Numbered from the stretch's first letter, positions 53,134-61,978 are shown. The stretch: 64,000 nt of DNA from a bacterium (GCA_024231905.1 JAAEQC010000165.1:1-64000), one strand, 5' to 3'. A program made the numbers and translations. Notes: generated from the letters alone by a model not told the origin.

Positions 53134-56100
53134 GTGAACCTCTTCCGCACCTTCATCAAGCGGCCGGTGACCACCACCATGATCGTCGTGGTGATGGTGG
53201 TGATGGGACTCTACTCCTACAGCCACCTGGTGACCGAACTGCTGCCCCGGATCAACTTCCCCATCGTGGTTGTGACCACGGTCTATCCCGGCGCCGCCCC
53301 GGCGGAGATCGAAACCCAGGTCACCAAGAAGATCGAGGACGAGGTGGCCACCCTGGCCAACATCGAGGAACTCACCAGCGACTCCATGGAGAACATGTCG
53401 CAGATCACGGTGCAGTTCGCCCTCGAAGTGGACCAGGACCAGGCCTCCATCGACGTCAAGGACAAGGTGGACGCCATCGCGGCCGACCTGCCCGAAGACG
53501 CCGAAGACCCGGTGATCACCAAGTTCGACCTAGCCGGCGGCGCCGCCATCGAACTGGCCGTGACGGGTTCGCGGCCGCTGAACGAGATCTACGAGATCGT
53601 GGACAAGCAGATCGCCGAGCGCCTGAGCCGCGTGGACGGCGTGGCCGAGGTGGAGATCATCGGCCAGCAGGACCGCGAGATCCAGGTGGCCGTGGAGCCG
53701 GCGCGCCTCCGGGCTTACGACTTGACCCTGCTGGACGTGCTCCAGGTGCTGTCGGCGGGCAACCTGAACGTGCCCGTGGGCAACATCACCCGCGGCGCCG
53801 GCGAGACCACCGTGCGCATGAAGGGCGAAGTGCGCACTCCGGAAGAACTGGGCAGCTTCCGGCTCAACCTGCCGGCGGGCGGTTCGGTGCCCCTGTCCGA
53901 GGTGGCCGAGATCGTCGACACCACCGAGGAGATCCGCGAGGCGGCGTCCTTCAACGGCAAGCCGGCCATCGGCGTGGCCGTGAAGAAGCGGTCCGACGGC
54001 AACACCGTGGCCGTGGTGGAAGGCGTGCAGGCGGCCCTGGCCGACCTGGAAGGCATCCTGGGCGATGACATCCAGATCTCCGAGGTCCAGGAATCCGCCA
54101 CCTTCGTTCGCGACTCCGTGGCCGACGTGCTGAGCAACATGGGCATCGGCATCCTGCTGACCGGCGTGCTGCTGTTCATCTTCCTGCACGACTGGCGCAC
54201 GACCCTCATCGCGGCGGTGGCCATGCCCGTGGCCGTGATCGCCGCCTTCATGCTCATGGAACAGGGCGGCTTCACGGTGAACGTCATGTCGCTCATGGCC
54301 CTGGGCATCAGCATCGGCACCCTGGTCACCAATTCCATCGTCGTGCTGGAGAACATCTCGCGACACATGACCGAGGGCGCCGATCCGGACGAGGCCGCCG
54401 CCACCGGTACCGCCGAGGTGACCGTGGCCGTGCTGGCCTCGACCCTGACCAACATCGTGGTGTTCACCCCCATCGCCTTCATGAGCGGTATCGTGGGCAA
54501 GTTCTTCCTGCAATTCGGCATGACGGTGGTCTTCGCCACCATCTTCAGCCTCGTGGTGAGCTTCACCATGGTGCCCATGCTGGCGGCCAAACTCATGCGC
54601 CCGGGCAAGGGCATCGGCCACGGCGACAACATCGTGGCCCGCGGGGCCCGGGCCTGGGACCGGTTCTACGAGAACCTCGAGGCCGGGTACCGCGACGTGC
54701 TCGCCTTCTGCCTGCGGCGGCGCTGGATACCCCTTTCCATCACGGTCGTGCTCTTCGTGGGCGGCCTGTCCCTCCTCGGCTACGTGGGCGGCGAGTTCGT
54801 GCCCGTGGCCGACCAGGGCATGGTGCAGGTGAGCCTGGAGTTCCCGGCCGGCACCAGCCTGGAGCGCACCATGGGCCAGGCCGAGAAGGTGGCCGCCCAC
54901 CTGCGGGACGACCCGGTGGTGCAGGGCGTGCAGGTGAAGGTGGGTGGCGAGACACGCGGCGTCGAGGACGCCGACCTGCTGATCCGCCTGCTGGACAAGT
55001 GGGACCGCGAGGAGTCCATCGACGACTACATGAACCGCATCCGCCCGCACCTGGCGTTGATCCCGGACGCCCTGGTATCCTTGTACATCCTGGGTGAAGC
55101 ATCGGGCGTCGAGGCCGATCTGCTGCTCGAGGTGACGGGCTACGAGGCGGAGGCGGTCGAGACCGTCGGCGGGCAGGTCTACGACATCGTGCACGGAGTG
55201 CCGGGCATGGTCGAGGTCCAGACCAGCGACCGGGCCGGCAAGCCCGAGATCAACATCCTGCCCCGGCGCCGGCACCTTTCCGAGCAGGGCCTGGTGGCCA
55301 GCCAGATGGGCGGCATCCTGCGCGCCGCCTACGAGGGCGAGGAGGCCGGCGTCTACCGCGAGTCCGGCGAGGAGTACGACGTGGTGGTTAAGTTCGCGGA
55401 GGAAGACCGGCGCGACCCGGCCTACCTGCCCGACCTGCCCGTGGCCACGCCCCTGGGCTCGACCGTGCCCCTGAGCGAGGTCGGCGAGATCGTCACCGGC
55501 ATCGGCGACCCCACCATCAAGCACAGCGAGAAGATCCGCCTGGTGGAGATCACCGGCAACATCGGCGACGGCACGTTGTCCGAGAAGAGGCGCGAGATCG
55601 ACGAACAGATCGCCGCCATCGAACTGCCCGCCGGCGTCTTCATCAACTACGGCGGCAACGCCGAGCATCAGGACGAATCCTTCCAGGCCATCATCGAGGC
55701 GCTGATCCTGGCCATCATCCTGATCTACATCGTCATGGCCGGCATCCTGGAGAGCTTCATCCATCCCTTCACCGTCATGGCCACCCTGCCCCTGTCGCTC
55801 ATCGGCATGGCGGTGGCCCTGTTCTTCAGCGGCGAGACCATCAACATCATGTCGCTCATGGCCCTGGTGATGATGATCGGCATCGTGGTGAACAACGCCA
55901 TCCTGCTGCTGGACTACACGGCCCAGATGCGGGCCAAGGGCATGGGCATCACCCAGGCGCTCCTGGAGGCCTGCCCCAACCGCCTGCGCCCGATCATCAT
56001 GGCCAACCTGGCCATCGCCATCGCCATGGTCCCCCAGATCATGGGCGGCGGCGGCGGCAGCGAGTACCGGTCCCCCATGGCCGTCGTGCAGATCGGCGGC

Positions 56101-56199
56101 GTGCTCGTGGCGACCGTGTTCACCCTCTTCGTGGTGCCGGTCGTGTACACCCTCTTCGACCGCCTGACCCCGGCGGGCCGGCGGGAAGCGAAAGTCTGA
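53134..56199 (+). CDS. RND efflux permease lacking the usual TM4 Asp pair (efflux operon 2)
   Basis: 1021 aa, AcrB-like architecture: TM1 with FIKRPVTTTM, two periplasmic porter loops, 12 TMs, C-terminal half with GIVVNNAILLLDY. In TM4 the motif usually read as VDDAIVVxEN is here VTNSIVVLEN: Thr399-Asn400 occupy the position of the proton-relay Asp pair. The start is GTG with GGAGG. Family and operon are clear; the energy coupling is uncertain because of this substitution. Confidence 0.92.
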   Translation: MNLFRTFIKRPVTTTMIVVVMVVMGLYSYSHLVTELLPRINFPIVVVTTVYPGAAPAEIETQVTKKIEDEVATLANIEELTSDSMENMSQITVQFALEVDQDQASIDVKDKVDAIAADLPEDAEDPVITKFDLAGGAAIELAVTGSRPLNEIYEIVDKQIAERLSRVDGVAEVEIIGQQDREIQVAVEPARLRAYDLTLLDVLQVLSAGNLNVPVGNITRGAGETTVRMKGEVRTPEELGSFRLNLPAGGSVPLSEVAEIVDTTEEIREAASFNGKPAIGVAVKKRSDGNTVAVVEGVQAALADLEGILGDDIQISEVQESATFVRDSVADVLSNMGIGILLTGVLLFIFLHDWRTTLIAAVAMPVAVIAAFMLMEQGGFTVNVMSLMALGISIGTLVTNSIVVLENISRHMTEGADPDEAAATGTAEVTVAVLASTLTNIVVFTPIAFMSGIVGKFFLQFGMTVVFATIFSLVVSFTMVPMLAAKLMRPGKGIGHGDNIVARGARAWDRFYENLEAGYRDVLAFCLRRRWIPLSITVVLFVGGLSLLGYVGGEFVPVADQGMVQVSLEFPAGTSLERTMGQAEKVAAHLRDDPVVQGVQVKVGGETRGVEDADLLIRLLDKWDREESIDDYMNRIRPHLALIPDALVSLYILGEASGVEADLLLEVTGYEAEAVETVGGQVYDIVHGVPGMVEVQTSDRAGKPEINILPRRRHLSEQGLVASQMGGILRAAYEGEEAGVYRESGEEYDVVVKFAEEDRRDPAYLPDLPVATPLGSTVPLSEVGEIVTGIGDPTIKHSEKIRLVEITGNIGDGTLSEKRREIDEQIAAIELPAGVFINYGGNAEHQDESFQAIIEALILAIILIYIVMAGILESFIHPFTVMATLPLSLIGMAVALFFSGETINIMSLMALVMMIGIVVNNAILLLDYTAQMRAKGMGITQALLEACPNRLRPIIMANLAIAIAMVPQIMGGGGGSEYRSPMAVVQIGGVLVATVFTLFVVPVVYTLFDRLTPAGRREAKV

Positions 56200-56205
56200 G
56201 TCGGC

Positions 56206-56583
56206 ATGGTGGCGACGGTGGAGATCCTGGACGGCCTGACCCGGCTCCTGCTCGGCTTCGTATTCATGAACGCCGGCGGCCTCAAGTTCGGCCTGGACAA
56301 GGCGGCCCTGGCCCGGGAAGCCGGCACCTGGGTGGACGAGATGCCTCCCTACGGCTTGCGGATGCTGGGCGCCCTGGAGATGATGGCCGGTTTCGGGGTG
56401 ATCCTGCCCCTGATCGTGGACCTGCCCCGGCTGGTGGTGACTGCCGGGGCGGGGCTCATGGTGATGGTCATGGCCGGTGCCATGGTGGTGCACGGGCGGC
56501 GGGGCGAGGTGTGGCGCATGGTCCTGAACATCGTCCTGGCCGGTATGGCCCTGTTCGTTCTCGTGACACGTCCGGGCTGGTGA
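56206..56583 (+). CDS. DoxX-like small membrane protein (end of efflux operon 2)
   Basis: 125 aa, four hydrophobic helices. The start ILDGLTRLLLGFVFMNAGGLKFGLDKAAL is similar to the DoxX-like gene at 47470-47832. It begins 6 bases after the RND permease stop, so it is probably cotranscribed with the pump. A ribosome binding site is weak (GAGTCGGC). Role unknown; DoxX-like proteins occur with redox or thiol stress functions. Confidence 0.75.
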   Translation: MVATVEILDGLTRLLLGFVFMNAGGLKFGLDKAALAREAGTWVDEMPPYGLRMLGALEMMAGFGVILPLIVDLPRLVVTAGAGLMVMVMAGAMVVHGRRGEVWRMVLNIVLAGMALFVLVTRPGW

Positions 56584-56602
56584 CCTGTCCAGACAGGCGG
56601 AA

Positions 56603-57496
56603 CTAGCTGCCTTCCGGCCGGTTCCGGACCCAGATGCGCACCAACTCGGCCAGCATGCGGTTAGTCGGCGCCTCCAGGCCCAGTTCTTCCGCTCGCCTGG
56701 CCACCCAGCCATTCATGAATTCGATCTCGGTGGACCGTCCCTGCCTGCCGTCCTGCAGCATGGAGGTCAGGTTGTCCGAGCGGCCCAGGGCCCGGTCGAT
56801 GGACGCGGCCGTATCCGGCGGGAGTTCGACGCCCTCGGTGGCGGCCAGTCGCGCCACCTCGTCCACCACGGCTTGCCGTACGTGATCCAGCTCCGGTGCC
56901 ACGAGATCCCGGTTCCGCCCGCCGGTCAGGAGACTCAGGGGATTGGCCACGCAGTTCATGGCGAGTTTCCGCCAGGAGGAAGGCGCCAGATCCTCGCACC
57001 GCCGGACAGGCAGGCCGGCCTGCGAGAAGAGCCGCGCCAGTTCATCCTCCACCTCCCCCGGTCCCATGAGCAGCCCACCGCCCCAGAAGGAGACGGCGCC
57101 GGGTCCGTCCAGGGTGGCTCCCAGTTGCACGATGATCCGGGACACGGGCCGGCCGAGAGCCTCGGCCAGGATCGCCTCCGGCCGCAGGCCGTTGGCGAGG
57201 GCGACTACGGTCGTGTCCGGCAGCAGGCGCGGCGCCAGGGCTGCGGCCGCGGACTCCAGGTCGCCGAGCTTGACGCCCACCAGCACGAGGGCGTGCGGCC
57301 CCAGCTCCGGGCAATCCTCCGCGGCCGGAATGCGCACCACCGCCTCTTCCTGGCCGCCGATGCGCAGTCCATCTTCGTTGATGCGCCGCACGTGGTCCGG
57401 CCGGGCCACGAGCACCGTGGGCAAAGGCAGCCGGGCGCCGAGGTAGCTGCCCACGGCTCCGGCGCCGAACACGATCGCACTGTCGAATCGATCCAT
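56603..57496 (-). CDS. ketopantoate reductase-like NAD(P)-dependent dehydrogenase (PanE/ApbA family)
   Basis: 297 aa. N-terminal Rossmann domain with VFGAGAVGSYLGARL (residues 8-22), then VKLGD, ALANGLRPE (the family's NG motif) and a C-terminal helical domain with WRKLAMNCVANPLSLLTGG and NLTSMLQDGRQGRSTEIEFMNGW. These match PanE, which reduces 2-dehydropantoate to pantoate for CoA synthesis. The GGAGG site is about 11 nt before the ATG. PanE paralogues with other substrates exist, so the gene name is withheld. Confidence 0.83.
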   Translation of the reverse strand: MDRFDSAIVFGAGAVGSYLGARLPLPTVLVARPDHVRRINEDGLRIGGQEEAVVRIPAAEDCPELGPHALVLVGVKLGDLESAAAALAPRLLPDTTVVALANGLRPEAILAEALGRPVSRIIVQLGATLDGPGAVSFWGGGLLMGPGEVEDELARLFSQAGLPVRRCEDLAPSSWRKLAMNCVANPLSLLTGGRNRDLVAPELDHVRQAVVDEVARLAATEGVELPPDTAASIDRALGRSDNLTSMLQDGRQGRSTEIEFMNGWVARRAEELGLEAPTNRMLAELVRIWVRNRPEGS

Positions 57497-57689
57497 CCTC
57501 GGGCCGCCTCCTGATCGCTCCGCCGCCCTTCCGGGGGCACGGAGTCCGCCTGGTTCGGGGGCACGAACGTACGACGACCGGGCCCGATCCGGCAACCGGT
57601 TCGACGAAGAGCCAAAAAGCGTGGGGGATCCCGCGACGGCCCGTGATATCCTCCCGCCGCCGCCCACGTCATCCAGTGAAAGGTCCGCC

Positions 57690-59315
57690 ATGTCCCTGTT
57701 CCGCCTGCTGCCACTGCTGCTGCTGATCGCCGTCCCCGCCGCCGCCTGCACGAATTTCGTGGCCTCCCCCGGCGCCACCACCGACGGTTCCACCATGGTG
57801 ACCTACACCTGCGACGGAGAGTTTCACCCCATCCTACGCTTCATCCCCGCGACGGACCACGAGCCGGGCGACCTGCAGGAGATCGTCCACTGGACCGGCG
57901 AGAAGCTGGGCGAGGTGGCCTACCCGGAACACACCTGGCACGTGGTGAACCTCATGAACGAGCACCAGGTCTCCCTGGCCGAGACCACCACCGGCGGCCG
58001 CGAGGAACTGGTCAATCCCGACGGCATGCTCCACTACTGGCAACTCATGCGGCTGGCCCTGCAACGCTCCACCACGGCACGGGAGTGCGTGGAGGTCATG
58101 GGCCGGCTGGTGGCCGAGTACGGCTACCGCAGCAGCGGCGAGAGCTACTGCGTCGGGGACCCGGACGAGGCCTGGATCATGGAGATGGTCGGGCCGGGAC
58201 CAGGCGGCACGGGCGCCCACTGGGTGGCTGTCCGCGTGCCCGACGGCATGGTCGCCGCCTTCGCCAACCTGGGGCGCATCGGAAAGATCCCGTCGGACGG
58301 CGGCCGGAACTGCCTCCATTCCGATCTGGGCGCCATGCGGGCGTTCGCCCGAGAAAACGAATGGTGGGACGGCGAGAACGACTTCCTGTGGCGCGAGGCC
58401 TTCCACCCCGCTACTGCCCAACAGCGCCGCTACACGGCTACCCGCGTGTGGAGCCTCTTCCGGCGCGCCGCCCCCTCGCAGGACTTCCCCGTGGACTACC
58501 ACCGCGGCGATCCCGACGCCGAGGCCTACCCCCTGTTCATCAAACCGGACGCGAAACTCTCCCTGGCCGACGTCATGGATCTCATGCGCGACCACTACGA
58601 GGGCACGGACTACGACATGACCACCGGCGCCGCGGCCGGCCCCCACGGCTACCCGGTTCGCTACCGCCCCATGGGCTGGGAGGTGGACGGCGAGTTCCAC
58701 ACCTGGGAGCGTCCCATCTCCACCCAGCAGACGGGCTTCTCCATGGTGTGCCAGTCCCGCAGCTGGTTGCCCGACCCGGTGGGCGGCGTCACCTGGTACG
58801 GCCTGGACGACACGGACTTCACCTGCTACACGCCCCTCTACTGCACCATGGACCGCCTGCCCGCGTCCTACACCACCGGCAGCTTGCGGGCTTTCGACTG
58901 GGATTCGGCCTGGTGGGTGTTCAACTTCGCCTCCAACTACGCGGGCCTGCGCTACGACCTGATGATCCAGGATGTCCGGGCTCTGCAGGCGGAACTGGAA
59001 GGCGAGGCCATGGACCTGCAGCCGGCTGTCGAGGCCACGGCGGCGTCCCTGCACGACACGGATCCGGCCCTCATGCACCGCTACCTCACGGACTATGCCG
59101 TGGGCCGGGCCGAATCGACGGTCGACCGTTGGCGCGAGCTGGCCGAGGGCCTGGTGACCCGTTACAACGACGGCTACGTGAAGGACGAGAACGGCCGGCC
59201 ACGGGAGCGGACCTACCCCGAAGCCTGGTTGCGGACGGTGCGCAAGCTCGATCCCGAGCGGTACCGTTTGCCCGAGGACGACCAGGCACAGCCGGCGGAG
59301 CCGGAGGATTATTAA
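57690..59315 (+). CDS. secreted C69-family (Ntn-hydrolase) dipeptidase
   Basis: 541 aa. The signal peptide (MSLFRLLPLLLLIAVPAAA) ends immediately before Cys20 in CTNFVASPGATTDGS, the N-terminal nucleophile motif of peptidase C69 (PepD). Removal of the signal would itself expose the catalytic cysteine. The PAAAC junction also partly resembles a lipobox, but lipidation would block catalysis. The remainder (VGDPDEAWIMEMVG, VPDGMVAAFANLGRIG, CTYTPLYC-like region, ASNYAGLRYD) fits the family. Probable role: periplasmic or extracellular dipeptide cleavage. AAAGG precedes the ATG. Confidence 0.87.
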   Translation: MSLFRLLPLLLLIAVPAAACTNFVASPGATTDGSTMVTYTCDGEFHPILRFIPATDHEPGDLQEIVHWTGEKLGEVAYPEHTWHVVNLMNEHQVSLAETTTGGREELVNPDGMLHYWQLMRLALQRSTTARECVEVMGRLVAEYGYRSSGESYCVGDPDEAWIMEMVGPGPGGTGAHWVAVRVPDGMVAAFANLGRIGKIPSDGGRNCLHSDLGAMRAFARENEWWDGENDFLWREAFHPATAQQRRYTATRVWSLFRRAAPSQDFPVDYHRGDPDAEAYPLFIKPDAKLSLADVMDLMRDHYEGTDYDMTTGAAAGPHGYPVRYRPMGWEVDGEFHTWERPISTQQTGFSMVCQSRSWLPDPVGGVTWYGLDDTDFTCYTPLYCTMDRLPASYTTGSLRAFDWDSAWWVFNFASNYAGLRYDLMIQDVRALQAELEGEAMDLQPAVEATAASLHDTDPALMHRYLTDYAVGRAESTVDRWRELAEGLVTRYNDGYVKDENGRPRERTYPEAWLRTVRKLDPERYRLPEDDQAQPAEPEDY

Positions 59316-59322
59316 GAAAGTC

Positions 59323-59347
59323 GTGAAGGATTCGCCGCGTCAGACGT
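59323..59347 (+). promoter_or_regulatory. candidate ECF-type autoregulatory promoter
   Basis: GTGAAGGATT (59323-59332) followed by CGTC (59338-59341, and again 59344-59347) upstream of the sigma factor gene. It resembles the TGAAG...CGTC pattern often seen before ECF sigma operons, but spacing is not fully convincing. Confidence 0.3.
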
Positions 59348-59402
59348 CCCTGCTGACGAGACCGGCGGCGATGGGCGCCGTCGGTGGGAGCAGGAGCGAG
59401 AC

Positions 59403-59942
59403 GTGAACCGGACCTCCGACACCAACAGCGCCTTCACCCGGCTGGTCGACCGCCTCCTGGACCGCGTCTACCGCTACCTGCGCAACTTGACCCGCGACGA
59501 GGACGACGCCCGCACTCTCTGCCACGACACCTTCCTCAAACTGCGCCGGCGCCTGGAACTGGGCGACGACCCCTCGGACGCGTACGTCTTCGCCGCCGCC
59601 CGCAACACGGCCCTGTCCGAGTGGCGCCGGCGCCGCGGCAACCCCGTACGACCGGCGGGCGATCCCTGGTCCGACGAGGACACGCCACAGCCCGACAACC
59701 CCGATGCCTCCCCCGACCGCCGGCTCGAGCGACAGGAGCTGCGCGCAGCCTTGGCGACAGCCCTGGGCCAACTCCCCGAGGAGCAGCGTTCGGTCTTCCT
59801 GTTGGCGGAGGTCGAGGGACTGAAACAGGCGGAGATCGGCGTGGTCATCGGCGTCCCCGAAGGCACGGTGGCTTCCCGCAAACATCTGGCAACTCTAAAG
59901 TTGCGCGAGATCCTGGAAAGGAGCGGCCATGCGCTGCGCTGA
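59403..59942 (+). CDS. ECF sigma-70 factor
   Basis: 179 aa. Sigma-2 region (residues 10-75: LVDRLLDRVYRYLRNLTRDEDDARTLCHDTFLKL) and sigma-4 region (115-170: ALGQLPEEQRSVFLLAEVEGLKQAEIGVVIGVPEGTVASR). It starts at GTG with GGAG upstream. It overlaps the anti-sigma gene by 14 bases and controls, by inference, at least this three-gene unit. Confidence 0.9.
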   Translation: MNRTSDTNSAFTRLVDRLLDRVYRYLRNLTRDEDDARTLCHDTFLKLRRRLELGDDPSDAYVFAAARNTALSEWRRRRGNPVRPAGDPWSDEDTPQPDNPDASPDRRLERQELRAALATALGQLPEEQRSVFLLAEVEGLKQAEIGVVIGVPEGTVASRKHLATLKLREILERSGHALR

Positions 59943-60402
59943 CTTCCACCGTCAACTGCCGTCCCTGTTGGACGGATCCGTGGACGGCGCCACCCGCCGC
60001 GAGCTGGGCCTGCACATGGTGGAGTGCCCAGAGTGCGCCGCCCTGGCCGAGAGCGACGATTTCTGGACCGATACCGTGAGCCGCGCCCTGAACCACAAGG
60101 CTCCCGCCGACCTGCGCGCCGCCATCCTGGCCGACGATCCCGCTGCCGCTCACCCCGGCGGCCGGCGCGGTCTGTGGACCGACATCGCCCGCTACGTGTG
60201 GCGCGACCTGACCTGGCGAACCTGGGTGGAGGTTCTGGCCGTCACCGCCGTGGTGATGGTGGCGGTGACCTGGTACACGGGTCGCGACGCCACGCCGCCG
60301 CCCTTTGGCCGGTCCGGACCCGTCACGATGATTTCCGCCCCCGGCGCCGACCGCCAGGTCGATAGCACCGGCACCCTCTATCTGACCGACCGTCTGTACT
60401 GA
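59929..60402 (+). CDS. zinc-finger transmembrane anti-sigma factor
   Basis: 157 aa. The N-terminal half has the anti-sigma zinc-finger signature: an upstream Cys/His (RCADFHRQLP) and HMVECPEC (Hx3Cx2C, residues 29-36). One TM (about residues 99-117, VLAVTAVVMVAVTWY) is followed by a short periplasmic tail. It would hold the ECF sigma factor at the membrane until a signal. It overlaps the sigma gene, the usual arrangement. Confidence 0.87.
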   Translation: MRCADFHRQLPSLLDGSVDGATRRELGLHMVECPECAALAESDDFWTDTVSRALNHKAPADLRAAILADDPAAAHPGGRRGLWTDIARYVWRDLTWRTWVEVLAVTAVVMVAVTWYTGRDATPPPFGRSGPVTMISAPGADRQVDSTGTLYLTDRLY

Positions 60403-60414
60403 GGAGGCATGGCC

Positions 60415-61182
60415 ATGACCATCCACAAGACCATCCCCGTCGCACTCGTGCTGCTGGTCGCCCTGGCGACGACGGCCCCGGCCGCCGAACCCGTGACCGT
60501 CGTCATCGAAGGCCACGGTTCGCCGCTCAAGGGCTTCCTGCGCAGCATCAGCGATTCGCGCTTCCTGCTCCAGTCCGAGGATGCGTACTACGAGTTCACG
60601 CGGGGGCAGATCCTCTCCGTGGACGGTAGCGACGCCATCCCCACCGCAGCCTACGGGGAGCGGCCCTTGATCTGGTCGTCGTACTACGAGGTCGTCGGCC
60701 CCGGGGGCGAAGTGGAAGTGCACCACCAGCTCGAGTTCACCAATCGCTCCTCCCGTTTCGTGACCAGCACTTCCTGGGGCGTCGGCGACGAGGAGGAGGA
60801 GATGCACGCCTCCATGGCCGCCCACGACGGCTGGGGCAACGAGTTGGAGATCGAGGTTCGCACCGACGGCGGACGGCGCCAGGCCGTCCTCCGTTTCGCC
60901 GTCCCGGTGGCGCCGGGTGAGACCAGCACCTTCGCCTTGAGTTTCGTGCGCCGGGGAGCGGCCAGACGCGACGGCGACATCTGGTCCTACACCTTCAACG
61001 TGGATTTTCCCGAAGACCGCTACTTCATCCGCAAAGTGGCCCTGCCCGCGGGCGCCGAACTGGTCGAGACGTACTCTGGTAGCCGAGAACTGGAGGTCGG
61101 TGGTCGGTCCCTCCTGGTCTCCCAGAGGTACTACCCGGCCCGAACGGTGGATCCCTTGACGGTGCGGTACCGCCTGCCATAG
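60415..61182 (+). CDS. secreted protein of the ECF sigma unit, unknown function
   Basis: 255 aa. A signal peptide (TIPVALVLLVALATTAPAAE) is followed by about 230 residues of beta-rich sequence without a recognised domain; two patterns are VTVVIEGHGSPLKGFLRSISDSRFLLQ (a small SH3-like strand set) and a later beta-sandwich (YYEVVGPGGEVEVHHQLEFTNRSS). Start at the ATG 7 nt after GGAGG; an in-frame ATG 6 bases earlier is too close. It follows the anti-sigma gene by 12 bases, so it may be its partner or the regulon's output. Confidence 0.75.
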   Translation: MTIHKTIPVALVLLVALATTAPAAEPVTVVIEGHGSPLKGFLRSISDSRFLLQSEDAYYEFTRGQILSVDGSDAIPTAAYGERPLIWSSYYEVVGPGGEVEVHHQLEFTNRSSRFVTSTSWGVGDEEEEMHASMAAHDGWGNELEIEVRTDGGRRQAVLRFAVPVAPGETSTFALSFVRRGAARRDGDIWSYTFNVDFPEDRYFIRKVALPAGAELVETYSGSRELEVGGRSLLVSQRYYPARTVDPLTVRYRLP

Positions 61183-61200
61183 GCAATCGCCGCGGGCAGA

Positions 61201-61243
61201 ACGCACGCTCGGATGCTCCCGGCGCGGGGCACCGGGCGTGCGT
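61201..61243 (+). terminator. hairpin after the ECF unit
   Basis: ACGCACGC (61201-61208) pairs with 61236-61243; the 27-nt interior holds a second CCCGG/CCGGG stem. CGCCTTTCCC follows. Weak T tract. Confidence 0.45.
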
Positions 61244-61380
61244 CGCCTTTCCCATGATTCCCCGCTCGGCGGCGTCACGACGCCATCTCCCTCTTGACGC
61301 CACAGCCACTTCAGGGCACGTTGATTGCATAGTCGACCATATTAATCGGATTTACACTGGGCCGACCGAGGAGAACGATC

Positions 61381-61752
61381 ATGATGAACCGACGGAACCT
61401 CATCCTGAGCATCGTCGCCTGCCTACTGATGACCCACGCCGGCACCGCGGCGGCCTACAACTTCATTGGCGGCAACTGGCGCACCCAGTACCCGGATGTC
61501 TGCCAGACCCTGACCGACGCGTCCTTCAGCTGCACCCTCTGCCACAACCCCGACAGCGACAGCCTCAACCCCTATGGCTCGGACCTGGCCGGCCTCTCCT
61601 CCAACTTCGTCGTGGCCGAGAGCTTCGACTCGGACGGCGACGGCCGTAACAACGGCCAGGAGATTCTCCTGGACTGCACCTTGCCGGGCAACGCCTTGTC
61701 CGTACCGGAGGAGAATCCCACCTGGAGCGCGGTCAAGGCCCTCTACCGCTGA
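61381..61752 (+). CDS. small secreted monoheme c-type protein with W-x-A-x-K-x-x-Y-R C-terminus
   Basis: 123 aa. Signal peptide (ILSIVACLLMTHAGTAAAY), one haem c site CTLCH (Cys51, Cys54, His55) followed by the SLNPYGSDL motif often seen after such sites, then an EF-hand-like DSDGDGRNNGQE calcium loop. It ends in WSAVKALYR, nearly the same as the end of the secreted protein at 7028-7453. GAGGAGAAC precedes the ATG. It lies upstream of the decaheme/porin pair and may pass electrons to it; that is inferred. Confidence 0.8.
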   Translation: MMNRRNLILSIVACLLMTHAGTAAAYNFIGGNWRTQYPDVCQTLTDASFSCTLCHNPDSDSLNPYGSDLAGLSSNFVVAESFDSDGDGRNNGQEILLDCTLPGNALSVPEENPTWSAVKALYR

Positions 61753-61778
61753 GCCGCACCACCGAGCATGCTTTCAGT

Positions 61779-61801
61779 GGCCTCCGGGGTCCCCGGGGGC
61801 C
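61779..61801 (+). terminator. GC-rich hairpin after the monoheme protein gene
   Basis: About 10 bp of stem between 61779-61788 and 61792-61801 (one G-U pair) with a tight 3-nt loop, followed by TCGCTATTC. It is 27 bases after the stop codon. Confidence 0.45.
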
Positions 61802-61978
61802 TCGCTATTCGACCGTTAACTCCATATTTATAGACCTCCTGTGATCCTCCCCGCCGACCGGATTCCCGCTGGTCCATGCTCGAAGGCACAGCCTAAATGA
61901 AGCTAAATTCTGATTATTATTATTGTTAAGAAGATAAAAAGATCGAAATATCCTTTACTGATCTCACACTCTATTACT

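Noticed and set aside
56585..56597. Short inverted repeat CCTGTC/GACAGG between the DoxX-like and PanE-like genes as a terminator
   Set aside because: Only six base pairs with a two-base centre and no T tract on either strand; too weak to call.
53530..56712. Open frame of about 1060 codons antisense to the RND permease and DoxX-like gene
   Set aside because: His/Gln/Gly-rich translation typical of the reverse complement of a codon-biased gene; the plus-strand RND permease is unambiguous.
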